Below, piece after piece: positions 16,236 through 24,043 of a DNA stretch of 33,232 nucleotides. The stretch comes from CAZCDS01 sp964497585. Its GTDB lineage: Bacteria > Desulfobacterota > Desulfomonilia > Desulfomonilales > Desulfomonilaceae. Below the pieces are notes generated by a model. It made no database searches. It saw nothing but the letters and a program-made list of their open reading frames with translations, and was not told where the DNA came from. The translations under genes were made by a program, and so were the position numbers. Positions within the stretch are counted from its first letter, which is position 1, and the number at the start of each line of letters is the position of its first letter. The DNA lies in NCBI GenBank assembly GCA_964497585.1, contig CAZCDS010000072.1, forward strand, positions 1 to 33,232. Direction: 5' to 3'.

Positions 16236-16901
16236 TCAATCGAATTCGTCCCCTCGGTGGCGGTGGATTTGGCCCGTAATCATGTAGATCACGTCCTCGG
16301 CGATATTGGTGGCATGGTCGGCGATACGCTCCAGGTGACGTGAGATGAGAAAGAGGTGGATCAGGGCGTCCAGGTTATCGCTGTTGAATCGAATTCTCTG
16401 GGCGAATTGAGCCTGCATGGTATTCTTCATGAAATCCACTTCGTCGTCCTCCACGCAGACCTGATAGGCGAGCTGGAGGTCCACGTTGACCATCGCGTCG
16501 AGGGCTTTTTTAAGCATTCCGTCGACCTTCTGGCACATAGTAAAGTAATCGAAGGGAATTTGGAGGTTCTCATGTTGAGCGAGAAACTCCCCTCTTTCTG
16601 CGATGTTGACGGCCAGATCTCCGATCCGCTCCAGATCGTTGTTCATCTTGAGAACCGCGACGATGTAGCGCAACTGGTCCGCGACCGGCTGGTGGAGCGC
16701 GAGGATCTTGAGGCATTCCTCCTCGAGATCCACTTCCAGATTGTCAATCTCGATATCGCCTTCGATCACGTCTTTGGCGAGCTTCCCGTCTCGACATTCG
16801 ATCGCCTTTACCGCTAGGCGAAATCGTTCCTCCACAAGGGTACTCAGCTCGATGAGACGTTTCTTGAGTTTGTCCGTCTCTCGGTTCAGTCTTACTCGCA
16901 T
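16236..16901 (-). CDS. phoU: Phosphate signalling regulator PhoU
   Basis: PhoU is a cytoplasmic helical-bundle protein that links the Pst phosphate transporter to the PhoR kinase and represses the Pho response when phosphate is plentiful. The sequence shows two PhoU repeats. The first carries IEIDNLEVDLEEECLKILAL and the second carries VDFMKNTMQAQF; the conserved LERIGDLAVNIAERG and LERIADHATNIAEDVIYM metal-binding motifs are both present. I prefer ATG 16901 (MRVRLNRETDKL, 221 residues) because AAGGAG lies upstream. The frame also opens at a GTG at 16913 that overlaps the phoR stop (GTGA). It is the last gene of phoB-phoR-phoU. No pst genes are in the window. Confidence 0.93.
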   Translation of the reverse strand: MRVRLNRETDKLKKRLIELSTLVEERFRLAVKAIECRDGKLAKDVIEGDIEIDNLEVDLEEECLKILALHQPVADQLRYIVAVLKMNNDLERIGDLAVNIAERGEFLAQHENLQIPFDYFTMCQKVDGMLKKALDAMVNVDLQLAYQVCVEDDEVDFMKNTMQAQFAQRIRFNSDNLDALIHLFLISRHLERIADHATNIAEDVIYMITGQIHRHRGDEFD

Positions 16902-16909
16902 TGTGTTTC

Positions 16910-18691
16910 TCACTCCTTATCCGGGGGCAAGTGTATAGAGAAGGTGCTCCCTTCGCCTGGGGAACTGTGGACCTCGATCCGGCCGTGATGGGCATTCACT
17001 ATGTGTTTGGCAATGGCCAGACCGAGCCCGGTTCCTCCTTCGCTGCTGCTCCTGGCCTTGTCCACACGGTAGAAACGCTCGAAAATGCGGGTTAGATGCT
17101 CTTTGGGGATTCCGGTTCCCTGATCCTTGACACGGAGGACGACCGCATCCTCGGTTTGTTCACCCCGGACTTTCACCGTGGAACCCCGGCCGCTGTATTT
17201 GATGGCGTTGTCTACGAGGTTGAAGAGGGCTTCTTCCAGAAGCGTTCGATTGATGTGTGCTTTGAGCCCAGGCTCGGACTCGAAGGTGATCTCCACCTCC
17301 TTTTCCTCTGCCTTTTCGCGGCACATCTTTTCCACTGCGTCGAAGACATCGGCGATCGGCGCATGTTCAAGCTGGATGGTTCCTCGTTCGGAATCCTGCT
17401 CTATTCGCGAGAGGCTGAGCAGGTCCTCGATGATCGCGCTCAGACGATCGGTGTGCTTGATGATGATGTCGAGAAATCGCTCCCGATTTTCCGCGTCGTC
17501 GACCGCGCCGTCTTTTAGCGTTTCGAGGAAACCCTTGATCGAGGTGACAGGAGTCCGCAGCTCATGAGACACGTTCGTCACAAAGTCCCGCCGTATGTTC
17601 TCCAGCGCTTTCAGACGAGTGACATCGTTGAGGACGACGAGCGCTCCGGTTCCTTTGCCGTCCGGATCGCTCAGTGGAACTCCGTTGGCCTGAATGAATC
17701 GCTCGGGTTCGCCGAAAAATACAATGTCTCCCTGAATAGGCTCGTCCCCGGAGAGCGTCCTCTCCACGAACCGGTGGAGCTCCGTATTCCGTACCACCTC
17801 CCTTATGCCCTTTCCCTCTATCCTCTTTGAGTCCAACGCGAACAGCTCCTGGGCGGCCTTGTTGGCGCGTACGACGCGTTCGTCTCTGTCAATGACGAGG
17901 ACCGATTCGATCATGCCGGAGAGCATGGCCTCCAGTTCGTTGCGCTGGCGCGTAATCTCGGTGATCCGTGCGTGTAGCTGGGCAGCCATACTGTTGAGAG
18001 CCTGGGCCAAGCTCGCAAACTCTTGCGTGTTTGGCACCTCCAGGCGGTATTGCAGGTCGCCGCCGGAGAACCTGAGCGCACCCCGTGTCATGCCGGAAAT
18101 GGGTCTGTTGATCCGATGAGACACGTAAAGACACATGAGCGCGGCCAGCACGGCGATGATGAGACACCCCGCCACCATCTGCAGGTGAATGGTCCGGAGC
18201 GTCCGGTCCATTTGCGTAACGGGCAAGGAGGTCCTCACCACGCCCACGACACTGCCGTCGCGGGTTACGGGCAGGGCCACGTAGATCATTTCTTTGTTCA
18301 GCGTGAAGCTGTACCGTTGGACAATTCCGAGTCCACCTTTTAGTGCTTCCTTCACCTCAGGCCTTGTAGAGTGGTCATCCATTCGGGCCGGATCTTTGTC
18401 CGAGTCGCCCAGGACGGTGCCTTCGGGCTGGATGACCGTAATTCTGGAGCCAATGCGAGGACCCATTTCCTTGCACAGTGCATCGAGCGCTTTCGCATCT
18501 TTCGTGGAGAACCGATCTTGGATCAGCTTCTCCAGGAGAGTGGCGCGAGCCTCCAAGTCCTTCGCCACCGTATCCACGTACAGGCTCTCTATGCCGGTGG
18601 ATGCGAGCCACGCGGTCGCCGCGATCGATACGAGGATGATAATAAGATAGGATGGATAGAGCTGCCAGAGCAGCTTTCGCTTCCTTGTCAT
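16910..18691 (-). CDS. phoR: Phosphate-regulon sensor histidine kinase PhoR
   Basis: This membrane sensor kinase phosphorylates PhoB. The 593 residues run as follows: first membrane helix (about 12-30), periplasmic or Cache-like region (35-165), second helix (172-190), HAMP domain (about 190-245), PAS domain (250-360), then the kinase core. The phosphoacceptor H376 lies in NVSHELRTP. The ATP-binding boxes are NLVDNAIKYS (491-500), DQGTGIP (523-529), ERFYRVD (538-544) and GGTGLGLAI (552-560). All catalytic motifs are intact. The large extracytoplasmic domain differs from E. coli PhoR and matches the longer form seen in many other bacteria. The start codon lies two bases after the phoB stop, so the two are co-translated. 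Confidence 0.92.
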   Translation of the reverse strand: MTRKRKLLWQLYPSYLIIILVSIAATAWLASTGIESLYVDTVAKDLEARATLLEKLIQDRFSTKDAKALDALCKEMGPRIGSRITVIQPEGTVLGDSDKDPARMDDHSTRPEVKEALKGGLGIVQRYSFTLNKEMIYVALPVTRDGSVVGVVRTSLPVTQMDRTLRTIHLQMVAGCLIIAVLAALMCLYVSHRINRPISGMTRGALRFSGGDLQYRLEVPNTQEFASLAQALNSMAAQLHARITEITRQRNELEAMLSGMIESVLVIDRDERVVRANKAAQELFALDSKRIEGKGIREVVRNTELHRFVERTLSGDEPIQGDIVFFGEPERFIQANGVPLSDPDGKGTGALVVLNDVTRLKALENIRRDFVTNVSHELRTPVTSIKGFLETLKDGAVDDAENRERFLDIIIKHTDRLSAIIEDLLSLSRIEQDSERGTIQLEHAPIADVFDAVEKMCREKAEEKEVEITFESEPGLKAHINRTLLEEALFNLVDNAIKYSGRGSTVKVRGEQTEDAVVLRVKDQGTGIPKEHLTRIFERFYRVDKARSSSEGGTGLGLAIAKHIVNAHHGRIEVHSSPGEGSTFSIHLPPDKE

Positions 18692-18692
18692 C

Positions 18693-19379
18693 TTATTCCC
18701 TGAAACGGTACCCCACGCCCCTCACGGTCTCGATGAGTTGGCCGGAGGCCCCCAGTTTCTTTCGCAAGCCGGCTACTTGAACATCGACCGACCGCTCTGT
18801 CACCGGATAATCCTGGCCCTTGACCGCGGTGATGATCTGGTCCCGCGTGAATACCCAGCCCGGCCTGAGAGCGAGGTAGTTGAGAATGCGGAATTCCGAC
18901 GCGGTCAGTTCCACCCGCTTGCCCTCGACGGTCACCTCGTGACGGGCGGGATCGATGACGAGCCCGTAAATTCTGACGATCCTGTCGTCCGGCACCAAAT
19001 CCGCTTTGAAGCGGCGCAGAACCGCCCTGATCCGCGCCAGCAAGATACGAGGGCTGAAGGGTTTGGTCACGTAGTCATCCGCGCCCAGTTCCAAACCCGT
19101 CACGATGTCCGCGTCTTCGCTCTTTGCCGTGAGCATGAGGATAGGGATGCCGCTGCTCTTGGAATCTGCTTTGAGCTGCCGACACACGTCCAGGCCGTCT
19201 AGCCCGGGGAGCATAAGATCGAGGAGGATCAGGTCCGGCGGGTCCTCGCTGACCGCTCTCAGACAACCCTCACCTGATGCCTCGCAGGTCACTCGATAAC
19301 CTTCCTTTGCCAAATTGTACCGGATCAGCTCGAGTATGTCTTCCTCGTCATCGACAACCAGGATCTTCTCATTTGCCAT
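18693..19379 (-). CDS. phoB: Phosphate-regulon response regulator PhoB
   Basis: This is an OmpR/PhoB-type transcription factor of 228 residues. The receiver domain has the acidic pair D10-D11, phosphoacceptor D54 in LILLDLMLP, T84 and K106 in TKPFSP. The C-terminal winged-helix domain (about 132-228) includes ELTASEFRILNYLALRPGWV, then RSVDVQVAGLRKKLG and TVRGVGYRF. When phosphorylated by PhoR it would bind Pho boxes. I did not find a clear Pho box just upstream of 19379. It is the first gene of the phoBRU unit and starts 112 bases from arsC. Confidence 0.93.
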   Translation of the reverse strand: MANEKILVVDDEEDILELIRYNLAKEGYRVTCEASGEGCLRAVSEDPPDLILLDLMLPGLDGLDVCRQLKADSKSSGIPILMLTAKSEDADIVTGLELGADDYVTKPFSPRILLARIRAVLRRFKADLVPDDRIVRIYGLVIDPARHEVTVEGKRVELTASEFRILNYLALRPGWVFTRDQIITAVKGQDYPVTERSVDVQVAGLRKKLGASGQLIETVRGVGYRFRE

Positions 19380-19491
19380 GGATGTTTACTCTCGGTCCTC
19401 GTGAATTGGATGAGTGGCGAACACCATTGAAATCGAGTCCAAAGACTCCTCTTTGCCCGACCCCCTGCCGAGGGCTGTTGCCCTGATCGTA

Positions 19492-19926
19492 TCATGCCGT
19501 CCGATCGGTGAGCGCGTCGGGCAGTGTCTCCACAAACGCTTTAATCTGGTCCCTCACACGGCGATAGTGGTTCAGCTTCCCGGCCTCGTCAGGTTCGTTG
19601 TCGGCCAGGACAGGCGGATTATCAAATCCCTCGTGAACGACAACGGTCTCTCCGGGAAAAAAAGGACAGCTCTCACGGGCTTTGTCACAGAGCGTCACAA
19701 CGTAGTCGAATTCCTGATCCGCCAATTCTTCCACGAGCTTGGACTCGTGGTCCGAAATGTCCACACTGACCTCTGCCATCACTTTGACTGCGCGCGGGTC
19801 CAGTCCGTGCTTCTCCACCCCGGCCGAGAACGCCTCGATGGAATCGCGTTTGAGTCGCCGCGCCCAACCTTCAGCCATTTGGCTGCGGCACGAGTTGCCG
19901 GTGCAAAGGAAGAGAATTCTGACCAT
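19492..19926 (-). CDS. arsC: Arsenate reductase, thioredoxin-coupled low-molecular-weight phosphatase type
   Basis: This cytoplasmic enzyme reduces arsenate to arsenite through a cysteine relay. The P-loop CTGNSCR (C8 to R14) is the CX5R active site of low-molecular-weight tyrosine phosphatases. Two further cysteines, C80 and C87 in LCDKARESCPFFPG, have the same spacing as the relay pair C82/C89 of the Staphylococcus aureus enzyme. That makes the thioredoxin-dependent arsenate reductase assignment stronger than simple phosphatase. Length is 144 residues, normal for the family. No arsR, arsB or acr3 is in the window. Its position upstream of phoB on the same strand may reflect that arsenate is a phosphate analogue. 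Co-regulation is an inference. Confidence 0.88.
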   Translation of the reverse strand: MVRILFLCTGNSCRSQMAEGWARRLKRDSIEAFSAGVEKHGLDPRAVKVMAEVSVDISDHESKLVEELADQEFDYVVTLCDKARESCPFFPGETVVVHEGFDNPPVLADNEPDEAGKLNHYRRVRDQIKAFVETLPDALTDRTA

Positions 19927-20112
19927 GGCACCTATGAGCTGAGACTTTTGTCGACGCGTTCGAGCCTCTGTCGCACGGCCGCCGCCTCATCTCTAATTAA
20001 GCGGTTCCTCACTGTTTCCGTGTGAGAAGAGCGGCCCCTCCGGCCGGCAATTGTGCAGACGAAGTTTCCACTTATCCGATTGGGAAACCGTTACTCGATT
20101 GTTAGAAAAGCG

Positions 20113-20538
20113 TTAGGATTCAGCGCAAGGGCTCTGCTGGTCCGAGCGGGCGACGATTTCGTCGATGACTTCGAGCAAACGGAAAAGGTCAGCCGGTTTC
20201 TCTATAACGCGATCAACACCGAACCGTTCCGGCTTCTCGTCATCCTGGATCTCCCCACCCCAGCCGGTCAACAGAACAAAGGGCGTCTTGGGAAATCCTT
20301 TCTTGTTGCATTCCCGGCTTACTGCCTCACTTACCTCCCACCCGTCCATTCCCTCCATGCCAAGATCACACACAACCGCATCGATATGGTTGCTCCGGAA
20401 GATCTCCATGCCCTCCTCTCCCGAGGTTGCGGTGTAGACCTCATGCCCCATGCTGCGAATTCCCGTCGCCATGATCCGGAGGAGGGACCCCACATCGTCA
20501 ATGAGAAGAATGGAATATGAAGCCGGCCTGCCTTGCAT
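20113..20538 (-). CDS. Single-domain response regulator (CheY-like receiver)
   Basis: This is a stand-alone receiver of 141 residues with no output domain. The phosphorylation site is complete: acidic pair D14-D15, phosphoacceptor D58 (AVVCDLGMEG), T91 and K114 in IEKPADLFRLL. It must act by protein contact, as a phosphorelay intermediate or a CheY-type effector. No histidine kinase partner is adjacent except phoR, 1.4 kb further along, which already has PhoB. The start ATG has an AGAGGAG site. A long hairpin (20566-20615) lies just upstream, between this gene and the HtpX-like gene. Confidence 0.88.
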   Translation of the reverse strand: MQGRPASYSILLIDDVGSLLRIMATGIRSMGHEVYTATSGEEGMEIFRSNHIDAVVCDLGMEGMDGWEVSEAVSRECNKKGFPKTPFVLLTGWGGEIQDDEKPERFGVDRVIEKPADLFRLLEVIDEIVARSDQQSPCAES

Positions 20539-20565
20539 GACGCTCCTCTCAAGGCATTCGACCGA

Positions 20566-20615
20566 GAGTTCACCAGCGCGGTTCTGTCTGCAAAAAGGCC
20601 CGCACTAGTGAACTC
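20566..20615 (-). promoter_or_regulatory. Long hairpin between the HtpX-like and response-regulator genes
   Basis: On the minus strand GAGTTCACTAGTGCGG and CCGCGCTGGTGAACTC pair over 16 positions, including two G-U pairs, with an 18-base loop. On the plus strand the two wobble positions would be C-A mismatches, so the structure is meant for minus-strand RNA. No T-run follows. It may terminate or process the upstream transcript or control the response-regulator gene. Confidence 0.6.
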
Positions 20616-20629
20616 TTACCAATGTTTTC

Positions 20630-21592
20630 TCAGTACCACAAGCGGGTTTCTCGCCAGCGAGGCAGATGCGGGATGTGTTCCGGCATGTGTTCATTCTGGA
20701 TGTGACTGTGTGGTTCCGGTACGGGTGTACCGGCCAGCTCCTCTTCCACCTCAAGCAGTCTCCGGATTCTCTCTTCGGTATAGGGATGTGTGCGCAGCAA
20801 TGAGGGTTCAGGCACGCCTCTGCCTGGGAAGAATATGCGTTCCATCAGACCGCCCCGCAGCCTTTCAAGCTTTGCCAGAGCCGATGCCAATCCTCGGGCG
20901 TCTCCCGTGATTCTCGCTGCCTCCAGGTCCGCCTCCAACTCCCTGGTCCGTGACAGGGCGAGTTGCATTAAAGCACTTATGGTGGGCGCAAGGATCAGGA
21001 TCGCTATGAGGAGCCAGGGAATAGCGAAGGCCCCTATGAGGAGAAGTGGCAGGTTAACAGAGAGTAGCAGCAAGCCTATCCAGGACATGGTGTTGACAAG
21101 GTGGCTAACCAAATCGGCTAGGCTCAGGACCTTCCCGTCGTCATTGCGGACATGGCTCACCTCATGGGCCAGCACTCCTGCTATCTCTCGTGCCGACAGG
21201 TTCCGCATAAGCCCATCGGTAAGTCCAATGACCGCATCATCCGACGATCCCATGGATATTGCGTTGGAAATGGGGCTCGGTATGTGGAAGAGTTTCGGAG
21301 CGCGCCCAAGTCCGGCGCGTTCGGACAAGACGTGAACCAGCCTCGTCAAAGCAGGGGCATCATGTGCAGTGATCGGGGCCGCTCGGTACATCCTGAGAAT
21401 CAGTTGGGGCGATACCTTGGGACCCAAAAGCAGGACGATGGTGATGGCCACCCCAAGCAACACAATCCCCGAGATGCCAAGTATGGACCAGCCCACAAAA
21501 GAACAGAGAATCACCATACCCGTAAACAGAACGAAGGAGTGAATGTGATTCCTCCTTCGACTCTTCGAGGATATCGGCGCGACTTCATACAT
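20630..21592 (-). CDS. HtpX-like membrane metalloprotease (M48 family)
   Basis: This inner-membrane zinc protease of 320 residues has a cytoplasmic active site and is likely involved in quality control of membrane proteins. Two hydrophobic helices lie at about 19-57. The zinc motif HEVSH is at 143-147, inside REIAGVLAHEVSHVRN. Two more hydrophobic segments lie at about 168-205, and the third zinc ligand, E218, is in SRTRELEAD. This order matches HtpX. The C-terminal tail is rich in His and Pro (EPHSHIQNEHMPEHIPHLPR), which is unusual and could bind metal. It is named HtpX-like, not HtpX, because the tail and N-terminal extension differ from the E. coli protein. Confidence 0.88.
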   Translation of the reverse strand: MYEVAPISSKSRRRNHIHSFVLFTGMVILCSFVGWSILGISGIVLLGVAITIVLLLGPKVSPQLILRMYRAAPITAHDAPALTRLVHVLSERAGLGRAPKLFHIPSPISNAISMGSSDDAVIGLTDGLMRNLSAREIAGVLAHEVSHVRNDDGKVLSLADLVSHLVNTMSWIGLLLLSVNLPLLLIGAFAIPWLLIAILILAPTISALMQLALSRTRELEADLEAARITGDARGLASALAKLERLRGGLMERIFFPGRGVPEPSLLRTHPYTEERIRRLLEVEEELAGTPVPEPHSHIQNEHMPEHIPHLPRWRETRLWY

Positions 21593-21894
21593 TGAGAGGC
21601 TCCCCCTTGCTCAATTTTCTGGAGGCTGCCTCTTGCGCCAGGCAAACCACAAATTCCACCCCTCTCTGAATCGAGGTGCCCGGCATGCTCCACGAATGCG
21701 GGTCGGCATCCGACCGTGCCCGCCTCCCGCGGCGACTAGCCTTACTATAGAGTTAATATTGGGCTCTTAGGTGGTCAAGGGCAAAAATATTGGGATGGCG
21801 TCATGGGTACAGCATCACGTCCCGCGTTTCCCCACTTCAGGGAGCTCTTGCCGAACCTCACCGTCAGCTTTTTGGTATGGGACTCTGGTATCTT
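21593..21894. other. Spacer between the HtpX-like gene and the FMN dehydrogenase gene
   Basis: These 302 bases hold no credible gene. An AT-rich patch around 21740-21770 could contain the promoter of the HtpX-like gene, but no clear -35/-10 pair can be named. Confidence 0.4.
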
Positions 21895-22851
21895 CTACCT
21901 TTCAATCAAGATTCCCCTGGTCACCTTCCTCGGCTCCTGGACTCCCACCATGGACATCAGTCGAGCCAACTCCCGAGTGATTCCTCCAAGCAAATCGGTA
22001 ATGCCCTCCTCGCCCCCGGCAGCAAGAGCATAGAGGATCGGTCGACCCAATCCCACCAGCGAGGCACCGAAAGCCAAGCCTTTCAAGACATCGCTCCCCC
22101 GGCGAATTCCCCCGTCCACAATGAGTTCGGTCTTACCTTTGGTAACCTCCACGATTTCGTCCATGACTTGAAAAGGGTGTGGTAGATAGTCGAGCGTGTG
22201 CCCCCCATGATTTGAGACGAAAACGACATCAACTCCCGCATCAACACATTTTTCCGCATCTTCTCTGCTCAATATGCCCTTACAGACCAATGGAATGGGC
22301 ACCCTCTTCTTGATGGTCTCAATATCCCTCAGGGACAATGGCGAGCAGTCAATACCCATTTCACGATCGCCGACCTTGGTTCCCTGGCCTGCATCAACCT
22401 CGATACCCACCCACGTAACCCCTTGCTCGATTACGTGATCGAGGGTGGCATGAACCTTATCTCTATCAGCAAAGGGTTTCACATTGGCAACGAGTGGAAC
22501 TCCGGTAGCTGCAATCTCTTTGAGGTTCTGCGGGATAGGGGTTCCTGTCCACATAAGACTTCCGGCCGATTTCAAGCCGCGTGCAAGGCTTAGCAGGGCG
22601 CCGTCTGCAACGGCGGGAATCGGCATAGTCATTGAGGACATTATCACAGGCGTGGAAAGCTGAACGCCCAGCACTTTGCACGCTGTTGAAACCTTCGGGC
22701 CGTCTATCGCTTGTTGGCGAAACGTATAGGAATCTATGATCTTGCGGTCGTTTTCTCGGATGAATCCCGTTTCCACATAATCCAGCAAGCGACCGAAATC
22801 CTTTGTTCTGAAGAATGCTTCACCTTTCTGGTACAACTCTGTCAAATCCAT
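21895..22851 (-). CDS. FMN-dependent alpha-hydroxy-acid dehydrogenase family protein (altered active site)
   Basis: This is a TIM-barrel FMN enzyme of the lactate/glycolate oxidase family (LldD, COG1304). It has the FMN-binding signature DGGIRRGSDV (246-255) with GLGRP (268-272), K191 (VCKGI) and the catalytic-base histidine H215 in SNHGG. In glycolate oxidase the next substrate-binding residue is an arginine (SNHGARQLD). Here it is H218 (SNHGGHTLD), so the usual carboxylate clamp is changed. At 318 residues it is also somewhat shorter at the N-terminus than the typical 350-380. The true substrate may therefore not be a simple 2-hydroxyacid. The start has AAAGGA upstream. The SDR/radical SAM fusion lies upstream on the same strand, 334 bases away. 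Confidence 0.82.
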   Translation of the reverse strand: MDLTELYQKGEAFFRTKDFGRLLDYVETGFIRENDRKIIDSYTFRQQAIDGPKVSTACKVLGVQLSTPVIMSSMTMPIPAVADGALLSLARGLKSAGSLMWTGTPIPQNLKEIAATGVPLVANVKPFADRDKVHATLDHVIEQGVTWVGIEVDAGQGTKVGDREMGIDCSPLSLRDIETIKKRVPIPLVCKGILSREDAEKCVDAGVDVVFVSNHGGHTLDYLPHPFQVMDEIVEVTKGKTELIVDGGIRRGSDVLKGLAFGASLVGLGRPILYALAAGGEEGITDLLGGITRELARLMSMVGVQEPRKVTRGILIER

Positions 22852-23185
22852 GACGTGTCCTTTCTTTCAATACTTGTATTGTTCAGCCGTCGGCCCCGCA
22901 AATGACTTTGCACCGAGACCGATTTTCTTGATTGAGCTTGTTCACTTTGCCAGAGAGCGCCGCCGGATTTGTCCCCGGCAAATGGAGAAATCGAGCGTCT
23001 ATTGACCGTGTCCTTGAAGCATGGTGATTTGACCCGGTCCAATACCCGAGGCTCGATAATCGTCCCGGATCCCCTGCGAGGACCCAGTGATAACCACCAA
23101 CTTGCACAGTCATAGTAGTCGTCAATCCCCAAATGCGGTTTACACGGGGCAAAGGCCAATCGCAGGAGCCGCGGCAATAAGAAAA
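22852..23185. other. Spacer between the FMN dehydrogenase and radical SAM genes
   Basis: No gene, terminator or repeat stands out in these 334 bases. Open frames on both strands lack ribosome binding sites and recognisable sequence. Confidence 0.4.
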
Positions 23186-24040
23186 TCATACGTCATACAA
23201 GTAATGACAGACCTTGCACCCTTCTGCGGCTCCAGGCATCGCATCGACGGCCATCTTCAGCAGTCTCTCGTGACCCGGGCGTACCCCCCCTGTAAGAGCT
23301 TTCACAAAGACATCCTCATAAGCTTTGACTCTTTCATCGAAAAGGTCCCGATAATATTTGCACCTTTCACTCTCCCACGATTCAAGGAGATCGCGATCCT
23401 GAACGCGCCCGTAATGAACCGTCGGCATAGTCACCTGGTCCCCCAGAAAGGTCGTAGGGCCTCCAAAGGCCAGATTGATACACGGAGCGGCTGATCCATC
23501 GAAACGGATAAACACGGAGTTTCTGGGGTCCTGATCGCATACCGGTTGTTCCTGGGGGTTGAAAGAGGCGGCCGTGGTCGCTACCTTCAATTTCCTCGCC
23601 AGACTCCTCGCCTTTGACAGATCCTTCTCCAAGCGTCTAATATCCTTGGATACATTTCTGGAGAAGAGGCCCAATCCTTTTCCGTGTTCCCCGCGAGTCA
23701 CGTCGCAGTGTTTGAAGTTCACCTGGTCCACTCCGAGATGCTTCGCCAGCTTAACAATCTCTTCCGCCTGATGGAAGTTCGTCTTCATGAGGACAAAGTT
23801 GATCATCGTCTTCGGAACCCGTCCGCTCCTCACCTCTGCAACATTTCCCAGATTCTCGCAAACCCGATTGAAATCCGATCCTTGGCGGATCTTTTCGTAG
23901 ATTTCCGCCGTTGCGCCATCCATGGATACGCAGATCCAATCGAGGCCGGCCTCAATAAGTTTTTCCGCCCGGTCTTTGCTCAACAGGAGCCCGTTGGTCA
24001 AAATCCCGGTCTCGCAGCCTGCTTTCTTTGCTTCTGCCAC
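23186..24040 (-). CDS. Radical SAM/SPASM protein, C-terminal part after an in-frame TAA
   Basis: This is the continuation, in the same frame, of the SDR/radical SAM gene at 24044-25072, from which it is separated by TAA and one Trp codon. It holds the rest of the radical SAM barrel (AKKAGCETGILTNGLLLSKD, then GLDWICVSMDGATAEIYEKI) and a SPASM-like C-terminal region with cysteines suited to auxiliary iron-sulfur clusters (CDQDP, APCINL, ERCKYY, CKVCHYLYDV). It lacks the CX3CX2C motif, which sits before the stop, so alone it cannot be a radical SAM enzyme. A GTG at 24040 follows the stop directly but has no Shine-Dalgarno. Either the gene is a recent pseudogene, the base is a sequencing error, or two polypeptides are made. 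Confidence 0.75.
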   Translation of the reverse strand: MAEAKKAGCETGILTNGLLLSKDRAEKLIEAGLDWICVSMDGATAEIYEKIRQGSDFNRVCENLGNVAEVRSGRVPKTMINFVLMKTNFHQAEEIVKLAKHLGVDQVNFKHCDVTRGEHGKGLGLFSRNVSKDIRRLEKDLSKARSLARKLKVATTAASFNPQEQPVCDQDPRNSVFIRFDGSAAPCINLAFGGPTTFLGDQVTMPTVHYGRVQDRDLLESWESERCKYYRDLFDERVKAYEDVFVKALTGGVRPGHERLLKMAVDAMPGAAEGCKVCHYLYDV

Positions 24041-24043
24041 CCA

